Below are positions 18,369-27,814 of a stretch of 64,000 nucleotides of DNA, in pieces. How positions within the stretch are numbered: the first letter of the stretch is position 1; the number at the start of each line of letters is the position of its first letter. Origin of the DNA: Labilibacter marinus (GTDB lineage Bacteria; Bacteroidota; Bacteroidia; Bacteroidales; Marinilabiliaceae); the NCBI RefSeq assembly GCF_001659685.2, contig NZ_LXYE02000046.1, positions 1 through 64,000 of the forward strand, read 5' to 3'. The notes under the pieces were generated by a model. It ran no database searches, had not been told where the DNA came from, and saw only the letters and a program-made list of their open reading frames with translations. The position numbers were made by a program, and so were the translations under genes.

Positions 18369-21020
18369 CTACTTCACCACTTCGTTTATGCTGGCTTTCT
18401 TTTTGGTATGGTCATCGTCATAATCGAATAACATGTCGCCATTGCTACTCAAGGTAACGGAGTTCAAATTATACCAAATAATAGCTTTGCCCACATCAAC
18501 ACCGTTTAAAAACTTAAGCTGGTAGGCATCATCGCCCGATTGCACTATTTGCATATTGCTATTGTCTTTAATTCGCATCGAAAACAAGGATACGTTTTTC
18601 TTTTTATAGGTTTCGATGTTGATGATACCGCCTTCGTTAAGCACAAATTGTAGACTTAGTAAACCTTTGTAAACATCAGGATTGGTTTTGCTAAATGTAG
18701 GATTATTCTTTTTTAATAAACTATGCACGGTAAGGCCAGAGATGCTTCCTCCATTGTTAGACAATAGTTGAATAGCAGCAAAAATACTAGCCATGTGTTT
18801 ATTCATCTCCTGTTGCTGGTAATTCTTTAAATAAGTTTCTAATTGGCTTTCTGCGTTATAGTCAGCGGTAGATAAAGTGATGGGCACATCTTTAGTTAGA
18901 CCTTCAACTTCACCAACGATACCTCGCACTACAACTTCGTTATTGGAATCCACCGTGATTTGGGATGAAAAACGGACCTTATCTGTTGAGAAGGATAATA
19001 AATCTATTTTACTTCCATCGGGTCTGTATTTTCCGTAGAAAGCAAGTTTTTTACCTTCAGGAACTTCAAAGTTAATGTTTTCAGTTAAGATGGGGTGTGC
19101 ACGATCTGATAACCCTAGAATTAAATGGGCAGGTGTTTCACTTTCACATAGTCTACGTTGGTTAATGTTCACACTTCCTGCATAATTAATTAGTGCATAC
19201 ACATTACCTTTTTTGCCCACATTAAAAGCTTGGGTAAAGCCATAATTAGAACACTGTACAGGCAAAAACCATTCTATCTTCCCTTTTTCGCTGAAGGTAG
19301 CAAACCATAAATCACGAGTTCCTGCTGCGGATTGGTAGTTTTCGTTGCCTATGTTTATTTCATCCGAAAACCAACCCGAAACAATGTATTTACCACTTTC
19401 CGACATCTGACGGTTGCTGATAAATATATTACCACTGTTATCTTTCTCAATGGACTTAGCAATCATCTGCCAAATGTTCCCCATTCGATTGTTGTTATTT
19501 ACTTTTATGGCTATAGGTTTATAGCCTTCATATTCGGGCATTACTGCACCTATGGGTGCGTTAATATAGGTAGGGTCGGTGATTGTGTAGGTTTGCCCGG
19601 CCACATCAAAGTTGTAACCTTCTATAGGTTGCGAGAAAGAAACAGCTGCTGCCATATGACTAAAGTAAGTTAGTGCAACAACATCCAAACCCAATAAATC
19701 ATTTACCAAACGCGTGAATAAAACCGTTCTATCTTCGCAATCGGAGTAAGGATAGTAGAATATTTCATCAGGAAAAAACATTTTCTCCTTGCCAAACTGA
19801 TCTCTATCGGTTTTGTACTCAAACGAATTGTGTAGGTAGTTTAATAGGTAGGTAACTGATTCGGTTTCTGACATTCCGCTTATACGAGGCTGAATATATT
19901 CGTAAAGCGCATCTTTTACCGAACCCGACATAGCAGCGTTCAAATAAACTGTATTGTCGGTTTGTGGATAACTGGCCAAAAATGCCATGATGGTTTTATC
20001 CATGCTTAACTTTAACGATTCATCCTCTTTTGGAAGCTTTGTTTTCTTCACCACCACATTAGATGGATCTGAAAAGTTAAGACTGTATGGTAAGTGTAAG
20101 TCAATCTTTTTAGCGGCACCTGCAAAATTATCCTCGTAGGTATATAAGTTTTTATTACCTAGTTTACTATCTAATAAATAGTAGTTTGTGCCGTTTATGC
20201 TATAATATGGTTTTTCAAATATTTGTTGCATAAAGGGTAACATCAAAGCTACAGAATTACCGCTGTAACCTATTTTTGCTTGATAGCCAGCCTGATTTAG
20301 AATTGCCCATTTCCATATCTCGCGGTCATTACTATTGCTAAATAGCTTACGTGATGATATATCAACCAACTGATAAATTCCCCAATCGTTTAGATTTGTT
20401 TCTTGAGCATAAGCCACCAACGATTCTATATATATCTGATAATAAACCCCAGTAAAATCATCCCAATAATTGGCAAAAGCTTTAGGTTTTACACTGCTAA
20501 GTGCTAGTTTATGCGTTCTATTATCTACGGCTAACTTAGCTTCACTTCCAAAAAAGTCAACGCTTAATGTTTGCTTGTAACTTTGCATTCCTTCAGGACT
20601 GGCAATAATTGGAGCAATGGAATAGGCCGGAGCATCCACCAATTGTAAATCAGGAGCTACAGGCTTAGGAACTTTAGCTAGCTCGGTAGGTGTAGTAACT
20701 TTATCAACAGGTTTTGCCACGTAAGCCGGCTGGTCGATAGGTTTAGGAACTTCAACAGGTTTCACTACCTCCTCAGTCTGTTCAACCTCTTTAAACCCTT
20801 TTTTTAGATAACTTTCAAACGCAGCATTCATACGTTTCATCTTATTCTCGTACTCTTTTTGCATACGCTCCATCTTTTGAGCGTACTCTTGCTCCATACC
20901 TTGCATTTTAGCTTCGTATGCTTTATTCATCTTTTCAAATGGATCTTTTTCTGTGGTTTGAGCTTGAGTCCACAGGTTCATCCATAATATAGAAACCAAC
21001 AGGAGTGTAAATTTTTTCAT
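18369..21020 (-). CDS. Large exported protein with coiled coil and transglutaminase-like domain
   Basis: An 883-residue protein with a signal peptide (MKKFTLLLVSILWMNLWTQA). A charged coiled coil at about 25-75 has a repeating EY-x-x-K/N-M-x-x-M pattern. A proline/lysine/valine-rich linker spans about 80-135. Near residues 425-530, YSDCEDRTVLF, FSHMAAAV and TITDPTY supply Cys, His and Asp in the order of the transglutaminase-like catalytic triad. The C-terminal third is beta-rich and unrecognised. It is probably periplasmic or surface-exposed. The triad is seen directly; the reaction (peptidase, amidase or cross-linking) is not known. No T9SS C-terminal signal is obvious. Confidence 0.75.
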   Translation of the reverse strand: MKKFTLLLVSILWMNLWTQAQTTEKDPFEKMNKAYEAKMQGMEQEYAQKMERMQKEYENKMKRMNAAFESYLKKGFKEVEQTEEVVKPVEVPKPIDQPAYVAKPVDKVTTPTELAKVPKPVAPDLQLVDAPAYSIAPIIASPEGMQSYKQTLSVDFFGSEAKLAVDNRTHKLALSSVKPKAFANYWDDFTGVYYQIYIESLVAYAQETNLNDWGIYQLVDISSRKLFSNSNDREIWKWAILNQAGYQAKIGYSGNSVALMLPFMQQIFEKPYYSINGTNYYLLDSKLGNKNLYTYEDNFAGAAKKIDLHLPYSLNFSDPSNVVVKKTKLPKEDESLKLSMDKTIMAFLASYPQTDNTVYLNAAMSGSVKDALYEYIQPRISGMSETESVTYLLNYLHNSFEYKTDRDQFGKEKMFFPDEIFYYPYSDCEDRTVLFTRLVNDLLGLDVVALTYFSHMAAAVSFSQPIEGYNFDVAGQTYTITDPTYINAPIGAVMPEYEGYKPIAIKVNNNNRMGNIWQMIAKSIEKDNSGNIFISNRQMSESGKYIVSGWFSDEINIGNENYQSAAGTRDLWFATFSEKGKIEWFLPVQCSNYGFTQAFNVGKKGNVYALINYAGSVNINQRRLCESETPAHLILGLSDRAHPILTENINFEVPEGKKLAFYGKYRPDGSKIDLLSFSTDKVRFSSQITVDSNNEVVVRGIVGEVEGLTKDVPITLSTADYNAESQLETYLKNYQQQEMNKHMASIFAAIQLLSNNGGSISGLTVHSLLKKNNPTFSKTNPDVYKGLLSLQFVLNEGGIINIETYKKKNVSLFSMRIKDNSNMQIVQSGDDAYQLKFLNGVDVGKAIIWYNLNSVTLSSNGDMLFDYDDDHTKKKASINEVVK

Positions 21021-21301
21021 GTCAAGTGATTTTGGTTTATCGTTTCCTTGATTAATCTTTTATAAAGATATTTTGGATATTGGATAAAACAAAAAGCAGG
21101 CCATGATTATTGATGTGATTTTATAAAGAGATATACATTCGCCTAATTGGCTGCTTTGATTAAGTCTGATACACCAAATTTTAATACTATTACAACTTTA
21201 AGCATGAATCAAATGATTTGAGCAATTGTCTTTATGTCCAGTTTATAAAACTATATCAATTCGTGCTGAAAACGTAATACAGCCGTCAACATAATATCAG
21301 C
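21021..21301. other. Intergenic stretch between exported protein gene and oxidase operon
   Basis: It contains the promoter region of the minus-strand 883-residue protein gene, and the oxidase-operon terminator follows at its right edge. I see no gene or RNA in it. Confidence 0.4.
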
Positions 21302-21337
21302 AAAAAAAATCCCCACCATAATGTATGGTAGGGAAAG
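21302..21337 (-). terminator. Rho-independent terminator of the oxidase operon
   Basis: Read on the minus strand: stem CCCTACCATA / TATGGTGGGG with a short loop, followed by a run of eight T. It lies about 35 bases after the ctaB-like stop codon. Confidence 0.88.
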
Positions 21338-21371
21338 AATATTGAATAATTAGTAAGAGTCAATTTTTGTT

Positions 21372-22232
21372 TTACCAGATTTGATCCATGCAAATCAGTA
21401 TCATCACCAAAAGGTAAAAAGAATTAAAGTAGACAAACATCTTTTTTAGGTGTTTACTACTGTCACCATTACGAATAAGTAAGGTGGTTCTTAATGACCA
21501 AATAATCATACCAACACTGGATATAGTAAGAATCCAGACAATAGCGCTTTGATTTAATAGGTCGATGGCCGGAATAAATAAGGCTGAAATAAAGGTGGCG
21601 ATAAACCACACCAGATTAATTCTTATCACCTGCTGTTTACTCAATACATCGGTAATAATAGGAAAGCCAGCTTTTTTGTACTGGTCTTTGTACTTTAAAA
21701 CCAGCAGCCAAAAGTGAGGCATCTGACCTAAAAAGAAAAAGAAAGCCAAAAAGTGAATGCGGGCATCCATAATTGATCCGCCTGCGGCTACCCAGCCAGC
21801 AACCGGAGGGATAGCTCCAACAATAGCTCCAGGGAAAACCGAGAAAGCACTTCTTGTTTTCATCGGGGTGTAAATTACATTGTACCAAAACAAACCTATC
21901 CAACCCCATACCATGGCATCCCAGCCAAAAAAGCTCAAGCTAACTGTACCTGCAATAACAAAGGCTGAAACAATGAGTACAGCAGCCTGAATGCTTAAGT
22001 TTCCTGACGGAAGTGGCCTATTTTCTGTTCGTTTCATCTGTGCATCTAACCTAATCTCTTGTAATTGATTAATGGCCGATGCTCCTGCAGATAGAAAAAA
22101 GATACCAACTGCTGCTAAGATTCCTTCCCATGATAAACGTTCGTCGAACAATACATAGCCCGCATAACTGGTCATAGCAATGGGAACTGATATTGAAAAC
22201 TTACCGAAAGTTTGTATCTCTTTAAATGTCAT
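21372..22232 (-). CDS. ctaB: Protoheme IX farnesyltransferase (heme O synthase), UbiA family
   Basis: An integral membrane prenyltransferase of 286 residues that converts heme b to heme O, the precursor of heme A for the oxidase. The first polyprenyl-binding motif is recognisable as NQLQEIRLDAQMKRTENRPL (near 61-80). The usual DxxxD opening is replaced by N-x-x-x-E, while the downstream D-x-x-M-K-R-T-x-N-R-P is canonical. Several hydrophobic helices follow. Last gene of the cox operon, 5 bases after coxB. No heme A synthase (CtaA) gene is in the window. Confidence 0.9.
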   Translation of the reverse strand: MTFKEIQTFGKFSISVPIAMTSYAGYVLFDERLSWEGILAAVGIFFLSAGASAINQLQEIRLDAQMKRTENRPLPSGNLSIQAAVLIVSAFVIAGTVSLSFFGWDAMVWGWIGLFWYNVIYTPMKTRSAFSVFPGAIVGAIPPVAGWVAAGGSIMDARIHFLAFFFFLGQMPHFWLLVLKYKDQYKKAGFPIITDVLSKQQVIRINLVWFIATFISALFIPAIDLLNQSAIVWILTISSVGMIIWSLRTTLLIRNGDSSKHLKKMFVYFNSFYLLVMILICMDQIW

Positions 22233-22237
22233 ATTGA

Positions 22238-23209
22238 TTATTCGTTAGATGTTTCAGTTTCAGAGATAGATTCGAAGTATAACATCAACTGGTCTATTTC
22301 TTCATCTGTAATTTGGTCTTTATACGAAATCATCAAACCTTTATCATAACCTTTTACCACTTCGGCATTTGGTTCGTAAATAGAGCGTTTGATGTAGTCT
22401 AAATCAGGCGTAACCTCTACTTCGTTTCCATCCTCAGTGACTACAATTCGTTTTCTACTTAGGATGTTTTTATAAGATGGTCCTACTAGTTTTGATCCAT
22501 CTGAAGTGTGGCAGGCAATACAACCATATTTGCGGAAGATTCCTTTTGCAGCTAATCGAATAGCTACTTCTGGATTGTCGGACTGTAACAAAGTAGAGTC
22601 CACCTTATTCCATTCCTCAAATGCCTCTTGTGAAATTACCTTTACAACCGATTTCATATATGAGTGACGTAAGCCACAATATTCGGCACAAAATATCTCA
22701 TATTCACCTTCTTTTTCTGATTCAAACCAGATGTTGGCTTGTCTACCAGGCACCATATCTTGCTTAACTCTAAATGCGGGTATGTACATACTATGCAATA
22801 CATCTTGCGCAATTAAATCAAGATTTATGGGTTGGTTAATAGGAACGATAAGGGTATCTGTGATTTGTCCATTTTCGTATTGAAAAGAGAAACTCCACAT
22901 ACGGGCTACAGCTTTTATAGGCATGGCGTCGTCGGGGATTTCCTTTTGATTTTTCCATCCACTCCATCCGTAAAAAAACATGATTAGAACCAATATGGTT
23001 GGGATAACCGTCCATATTACTTCCAGCGTATTGTTCCCTTCTATTTGGGTAGCTACAGGGTTTTTACTTTTGCGATATCGAATAATGTAATACACCATAA
23101 ATATGGTGATAGCAAAAAGAAAAAATAGCGATACCCCAAAAATAAAGACAAAGGTACTGTCTACCTGGCTTACAAATGTGGAAGCATTTTTTGTTGTTTC
23201 TTCTATCAT
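22238..23209 (-). CDS. coxB: Cytochrome c oxidase subunit II with fused cytochrome c (caa3-type)
   Basis: Electron-entry subunit of a terminal oxidase, 323 residues. Two transmembrane helices lie near 20-44 and 64-82. The CuA cupredoxin domain has H139 and C174-x3-C178-x3-H182-x2-M185 (CAEYCGLRHSYM). A C-terminal cytochrome c domain follows, with C230-I-A-C-H234 and a likely distal Met in KGYDKGLMISY. The fused heme marks a caa3-type enzyme. It is co-transcribed with subunits I, III and IV. Confidence 0.96.
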   Translation of the reverse strand: MIEETTKNASTFVSQVDSTFVFIFGVSLFFLFAITIFMVYYIIRYRKSKNPVATQIEGNNTLEVIWTVIPTILVLIMFFYGWSGWKNQKEIPDDAMPIKAVARMWSFSFQYENGQITDTLIVPINQPINLDLIAQDVLHSMYIPAFRVKQDMVPGRQANIWFESEKEGEYEIFCAEYCGLRHSYMKSVVKVISQEAFEEWNKVDSTLLQSDNPEVAIRLAAKGIFRKYGCIACHTSDGSKLVGPSYKNILSRKRIVVTEDGNEVEVTPDLDYIKRSIYEPNAEVVKGYDKGLMISYKDQITDEEIDQLMLYFESISETETSNE

Positions 23210-23211
23210 AA

Positions 23212-23499
23212 CTATCTAAAATTATAATCAAGGAATGTGATGAATAAAACGAGTCCCACTAATAAAAAGATGAGGGGAACTAATATCTGTAAAATCTTAT
23301 TGTCGAATTTAAGGTGCATAAAATAAATAAGCACCAAACTAGACTTAATACTGGCTAAAAGTAAGGCCACAAAAACCGTAAAGCCGCCAAACTCAATGTT
23401 GCTTGCCGCTACCGAGATAACTGTAAGAGCAATGAGTGCTGCCAAAATGTATAAGTAGGTTTTATAGGGTACTATATGTGATTCTGAATGGTTTTCCAT
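23212..23499 (-). CDS. Cytochrome c oxidase subunit IV (prokaryotic type)
   Basis: A 95-residue membrane protein with three predicted helices, in the slot between subunits III and II where the small prokaryotic COX IV-type subunit is found in caa3 operons. The segment SSLVLIYFMHLKFD is typical of the family. It is 2 bases upstream of coxB and 10 downstream of subunit III. Confidence 0.85.
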   Translation of the reverse strand: MENHSESHIVPYKTYLYILAALIALTVISVAASNIEFGGFTVFVALLLASIKSSLVLIYFMHLKFDNKILQILVPLIFLLVGLVLFITFLDYNFR

Positions 23500-23509
23500 G
23501 ATATAAGGT

Positions 23510-24127
23510 TTAAGTGAGTAAGTAGAATAATGGAAATAAGAATATCCAAATTAAATCGACTAAGTGCCAGTACAATCCAGAGTTATCTAAAAGTACAGGA
23601 TTTTCGTCTGTAAGTGTATTCTTACTTACTCTAACAACAACAATGGTAATCAGAACTACTCCGACTAAAATATGAAGGGCATGTAGTCCTGTCATAAAAA
23701 AGTACAAACCAAAAAATAATGTATCGCCATTACCTAAGGTATGCAAAGTATCGCTACTTGGGAAAAATCCATGATGAATTTTACCACTCCACTCAAAATA
23801 TTTATTCACCATAAATATAAGCGCCATCACTAAAGTAGAGATGAGGAGTATAAGTGTCAGTTTTTTATTCTTTAATCGGATAGAAGAGCTGGCCATGGCA
23901 ATGGTAGCACTACTGATTAAAAGAATAATGGTATTAATGGTTCCTACTGAAACACTCAACTGTTGCGCAGCTAAATGAAAAGCTTCAGGGTTCAAATATC
24001 TGTATACACCATACACGATGAATAGGCCTGCAAAAAGAAGTAGTTCGGTAAAAATAAATAACCACATTCCTAACTTGGAGCCTTCGTCGTCTCTGTGTTC
24101 GTCTTCAACTATTATGCTTGTGTCCAT
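23510..24127 (-). CDS. coxC: Cytochrome c oxidase subunit III
   Basis: A 205-residue, five-helix integral membrane subunit. Typical features are the KLGMWLFIFTELLLFAGLF opening and the ending FFMTGLHALHILVGV followed by YWHLVDLIWIFLFPLFYL. The five-helix length fits the bacterial SoxM/caa3 type. Co-transcribed, 10 bases after subunit I. Confidence 0.94.
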   Translation of the reverse strand: MDTSIIVEDEHRDDEGSKLGMWLFIFTELLLFAGLFIVYGVYRYLNPEAFHLAAQQLSVSVGTINTIILLISSATIAMASSSIRLKNKKLTLILLISTLVMALIFMVNKYFEWSGKIHHGFFPSSDTLHTLGNGDTLFFGLYFFMTGLHALHILVGVVLITIVVVRVSKNTLTDENPVLLDNSGLYWHLVDLIWIFLFPLFYLLT

Positions 24128-24137
24128 TTTTTATCTT

Positions 24138-25748
24138 TTAACTATAATCGTATGGTCCTTTTTCAACAACAGGTATTTCTTCAAAATTCTCTAGGGTAGG
24201 AGGTGAGTCAACTGTCCACTCTAATGTTTTTCCACCCCAAGGGTTTTTAGGCGCAATAGGCCCTTTTTTAGCCGACCTGATTAGGTTGAAGATAATGACA
24301 AACAGTCCGATGAAAAGTACCCACGAACCAATGGTGGAAACAATGTTCGGCCCATGAAAACGTTCTACATAATCGTAATACCTACGTGGCATACCACTGA
24401 TACCTAAGAAGAACATAGGAAGGTATAAGGTATTGAAACCAATAAAGAACATGATCCAACCAGTAGTTGCTAATCGAGCATTGTACATACGTCCCCAAAT
24501 TTTTGGAAACCAGTAATGGATAGCACCCATAAAGGCAAAACCTACTCCACCAAATACAATAAAGTGGAAGTGAGCTACCACAAAAGCTGTATCATGCAAA
24601 TGCACGTTTACAGATAAAGCACCTAATGCAAGTCCAGAAAGTCCTCCTATCATAAATACAAAAAGGAATGAAGCCGCCCAAAAGAATGGCGTTTCTAATT
24701 GTATGGATGCTTTATGTAGAGTGCTGACCCAGTTAAAAACTTTAATAGCACTAGGTATAGCTACCAAAAAAGTTAAAAATGAGAAGGTGTATAGGGCTGT
24801 TCCGCTCATGCCAGAGGTAAACATATGGTGTCCCCAAACAAAGTAACCTACAAAGGCAATGGCCAGTGTTGAAATAACAATCGCTTTATATCCGAAAATG
24901 GATTTGTTTGCAAACGTGGGTATGATTTCAGAAATGGCACCCATGGCAGGTAGTATCATAATATATACTGCGGGGTGAGAATATATCCAGAATAAATGCT
25001 GGTATAATATAGGGTCTCCACCTAATGCTGGATCGAAAAAACCAATGTTTAGGAGTCGTTCTCCTACAATCATCAGCAATGTGATACCAACGATAGGAGT
25101 CGCTAATATTTGAATCCAAGATGTTCCGTAAAGCGTCCATGGAAATAATGGCATTTTAAACCAAGTCATACCAGGAGCACGCAAACGATGTATAGTAACA
25201 ATAAAGTTAATACCCGTTAGAATAGATGAAAAACCAAGAATAAATGCACCTAATACAGCTGGTAGCATATTGGTATTAGTTTTAAAACTATACGGTGCGT
25301 AAAAGGTCCAACCCGTGTCTGGAGGTCCGCCTGCCATAAATAGTGAAGATAAGGCAATGATGGCTCCAAAAATATATACCCACCAGGAAAGTAGATTTAA
25401 TTTAGGAAAGGCAACATCCTTTGCGCCAATCATGATGGGTAACATAAAATTACCAAATACAGCGGGTAAGCCAGGGACCACCACTAAAAATATCATAATT
25501 ACACCATGGAGGGTAAAAATAGCATTATATGTAGCTGGATCCATCACCGTTTTTCCAGGAGCTATCAGCTCAAGTTTCATGGCTATTCCTAAGCACACTC
25601 CCGTAATAAAGAAAGTGATGATGGAATATAAATACAGCATTCCAACGCGTTTGTGATCAGTAGAGAGAATCCAGGCTAAAAGACCTTTGTATTTGCCTTT
25701 GTAATCTCTAAAACTGACGTGTGATGAGGTTTTTTCTTGTTGAGACAT
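24138..25748 (-). CDS. coxA: Cytochrome c oxidase subunit I, A2-type heme-copper oxidase
   Basis: Catalytic subunit (536 residues, about 12 helices) reducing oxygen to water and pumping protons. H81 (TLHGVIM) is a low-spin heme ligand. The CuB helix reads Y256-S-H-P-A-V-Y262, carrying the CuB His and the cross-linked Tyr. FVWGHHMFTSGM supplies two further CuB histidines, and HDTAFVVAHFHFI gives the C-terminal heme ligands. In A1-type enzymes the residue after HP is Glu (HPEVY). Here it is Ala and is preceded by Tyr-Ser, the signature of A2-type oxidases such as Rhodothermus and Thermus caa3. Confidence 0.96.
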   Translation of the reverse strand: MSQQEKTSSHVSFRDYKGKYKGLLAWILSTDHKRVGMLYLYSIITFFITGVCLGIAMKLELIAPGKTVMDPATYNAIFTLHGVIMIFLVVVPGLPAVFGNFMLPIMIGAKDVAFPKLNLLSWWVYIFGAIIALSSLFMAGGPPDTGWTFYAPYSFKTNTNMLPAVLGAFILGFSSILTGINFIVTIHRLRAPGMTWFKMPLFPWTLYGTSWIQILATPIVGITLLMIVGERLLNIGFFDPALGGDPILYQHLFWIYSHPAVYIMILPAMGAISEIIPTFANKSIFGYKAIVISTLAIAFVGYFVWGHHMFTSGMSGTALYTFSFLTFLVAIPSAIKVFNWVSTLHKASIQLETPFFWAASFLFVFMIGGLSGLALGALSVNVHLHDTAFVVAHFHFIVFGGVGFAFMGAIHYWFPKIWGRMYNARLATTGWIMFFIGFNTLYLPMFFLGISGMPRRYYDYVERFHGPNIVSTIGSWVLFIGLFVIIFNLIRSAKKGPIAPKNPWGGKTLEWTVDSPPTLENFEEIPVVEKGPYDYS

Positions 25749-25758
25749 ATATAAACGA

Positions 25759-26520
25759 TTAAGTAGTTCTTTTTTTAGGTTTAACAGTCAGTACAAACAG
25801 AACTAATCCTGCAATAACTAAAATTAAAATACCTGCTACCTTAGTGATGTTTAATACATAGGATTGACCTACTGGATCGTAACTGTAGCAGAATTGTAAT
25901 ATTCGGTTGACTGTTGGGCCAGGAATTCCTTTAGATGATTCTATGACGGCTAATTTTAACTCGAATGGTAAAAAATAAGTCCCATTTAAATAGCGGGTTA
26001 TTTTTCCTTCAGGACTAATTAAAACAAGACCTGCCGTATGAATAAAGTCGTTGCCCGTTCGCTTGTACGAGAATCCTGTGGCATTGGTCAATTTGCTAAT
26101 ATTTGCACTATCTGAGGTGAAGAAAAGCCAACCGTCTTCAAAGCCATCAGCTTCTACCACCATAGAGTAATTATTGCGTTTCTTTTTAGCCAAGGTATAA
26201 TCTTCATTGTAATCAAAACTAACTGTTACAATCTGGTAATCTTGCCCTAAGGACATGTCTGATAGGTTTACCACTTCGGTGATACCATCCATTAAAGGGG
26301 TGCAAACACCAGGGCATCTATAGTATACAAAGTTTAGTACGGTGGGTTTATCTTTAATAATTGAGCTTAATAAAACCGTATCGCCTTCTATGTTAACAAC
26401 GGTAATATCTTTGGGTAGATATTCGTCTAAATGTTCAATAACCCCAATTTTCTTAGGATCTTGAGCATGTAGCGTAAATATGACGGTAAAAACCAGACAC
26501 AATGCAAATAAATGTTTCAT
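25759..26520 (-). CDS. SCO1/SenC-type copper chaperone with C-terminal membrane anchor
   Basis: Thioredoxin-fold protein that delivers copper to the CuA site of the oxidase. It has a signal peptide (MKHLFALCLVFTVIFTLHAQ) and the CxxxC copper motif CPGVC, with the matching His in NDFIHTAGL. A hydrophobic helix near the C-terminus (VAGILILVIAGLVLFVLTV) should tether it in the inner membrane. I chose the ATG at 26520 because the 25 residues upstream read as non-coding and precede the signal peptide. First gene of the cox operon, 10 bases before subunit I. Confidence 0.92.
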   Translation of the reverse strand: MKHLFALCLVFTVIFTLHAQDPKKIGVIEHLDEYLPKDITVVNIEGDTVLLSSIIKDKPTVLNFVYYRCPGVCTPLMDGITEVVNLSDMSLGQDYQIVTVSFDYNEDYTLAKKKRNNYSMVVEADGFEDGWLFFTSDSANISKLTNATGFSYKRTGNDFIHTAGLVLISPEGKITRYLNGTYFLPFELKLAVIESSKGIPGPTVNRILQFCYSYDPVGQSYVLNITKVAGILILVIAGLVLFVLTVKPKKRTT

Positions 26521-26785
26521 ATTATATTTATTTAAGCCGTTAGTTAATAGCCTTAAAAGTCCTGTAAGCCAGATGTAGTGTAGTTTTATACCCATCTAAG
26601 AAACAAAAAATAAGGCGTGTTCATTTTGTCACTAAACCTAACAAAAGAGTGTTAAAAATGTTTAAGAAATGTTGGGACTAATGTTTGTTTAAGTTATCGA
26701 TTTTTCTGCGATAAATTAAAGGAGCTACTATGATTTTGTGATATCGTTAGAATTATTCTACATTTATTTGTGTAATTCTAATCAT

Positions 26786-27772
26786 ATGACTAACAAAGAT
26801 TATATACATCTTAAATATAAAGAGGGTACTCCTCAGAATTTACTGAAAGGGATTCAGAAGGCTTTAGGAGGGGAGATTACAGATAATTCTTATCAGCTTA
26901 AACAAGGACGAACTGATATTAGGATAGAAGTACATCATTTAATTCCTGAGTTGGAGGTAATGATTACCGAAGCTACGCACTCAAAAAATGTATTGCAAGA
27001 CAAAGAAGCAGATGATGACCCCGATTATATTCATATGTTTTTAATACAAGAAGGGAAGTTTGAACAAAGCTTTAATCAGAAGCAAGGAATGATGGAGGCT
27101 GGTACTTCAAGAGGGATCTTTATTTACAATGGCCTTTTTCCTATTAATGCTTATTTTCCGGCTAATGTGGTCATAAAAACTATTGCCTTTAAAGTTAAAA
27201 AAGCAACGATAGCTAATGTAATGCCCGAAGCGCTGGACATACTTAATAGTTTGTTTCCCGATGATAGCCCACTAGCATACCATACTGCCATACCTGTTAA
27301 GATGCAGGCGATTATGAATGATGTGTTTTATTATCAGAATGTGGAGTTCGGAAAGAAAACTATGGTTGCAGCGCGTGGACTTGAGTTGTTTACTGACTTA
27401 CTAAGTTCAGTGAAAAAGTTAGTGGATGAAGATGAATTACACGGTTTGCATGTGGATGATTACCAGCGTTTAATTAAAATAAAGGATCAAATATTATCAA
27501 GTTTTGACCAGCGTATAAATATTGAGGAGCTGGCCACCGAGTTTAGTATTAGCCTTTCGAAGCTTAAACGCGATTTTAAAACCCTTTATGATACATCGGT
27601 ATATCAGTTTTATACTCATGCAAAAATGGATGAGGCCTATCGACGTTTGCAATCGGGTAATTATTCAGTAACCGAAGTTGGATACGATTTAGGTTATCAA
27701 AGTTTGCCTAAGTTTTCGCAGATGTTTAAAAAAGTAAAGGGCATTAATCCTAAGGAGGTTGTTACCTTATAA
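26786..27772 (+). CDS. AraC-family transcriptional regulator
   Basis: A 328-residue regulator. The N-terminal ligand- or dimerisation region (1-220) resembles the pattern of Bacteroidota AraC proteins related to iron/siderophore regulators. The C-terminal AraC DNA-binding domain has two helix-turn-helices: INIEELATEFSISLSKLKRDF and YSVTEVGYDLGYQSLPKFSQMF, ending with KVKGINPKEV. The ATG at 26786 is preferred over a GTG 16 codons earlier. It is divergent from the cox operon, so a role in controlling that operon is possible but unproven. Confidence 0.88.
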   Translation: MTNKDYIHLKYKEGTPQNLLKGIQKALGGEITDNSYQLKQGRTDIRIEVHHLIPELEVMITEATHSKNVLQDKEADDDPDYIHMFLIQEGKFEQSFNQKQGMMEAGTSRGIFIYNGLFPINAYFPANVVIKTIAFKVKKATIANVMPEALDILNSLFPDDSPLAYHTAIPVKMQAIMNDVFYYQNVEFGKKTMVAARGLELFTDLLSSVKKLVDEDELHGLHVDDYQRLIKIKDQILSSFDQRINIEELATEFSISLSKLKRDFKTLYDTSVYQFYTHAKMDEAYRRLQSGNYSVTEVGYDLGYQSLPKFSQMFKKVKGINPKEVVTL

Positions 27773-27777
27773 ATCTT

Positions 27778-27812
27778 AAAAGCACCTAATAAATAGTGTT
27801 AAGTGCTTTTCC
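27778..27812 (+). terminator. Terminator after the AraC-type gene
   Basis: Stem AAAAGCAC / GTGCTTTT with a 17-base loop, followed by CCTTTT. The gene stop is 6 bases upstream. Confidence 0.6.
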
Positions 27813-27814
27813 TT

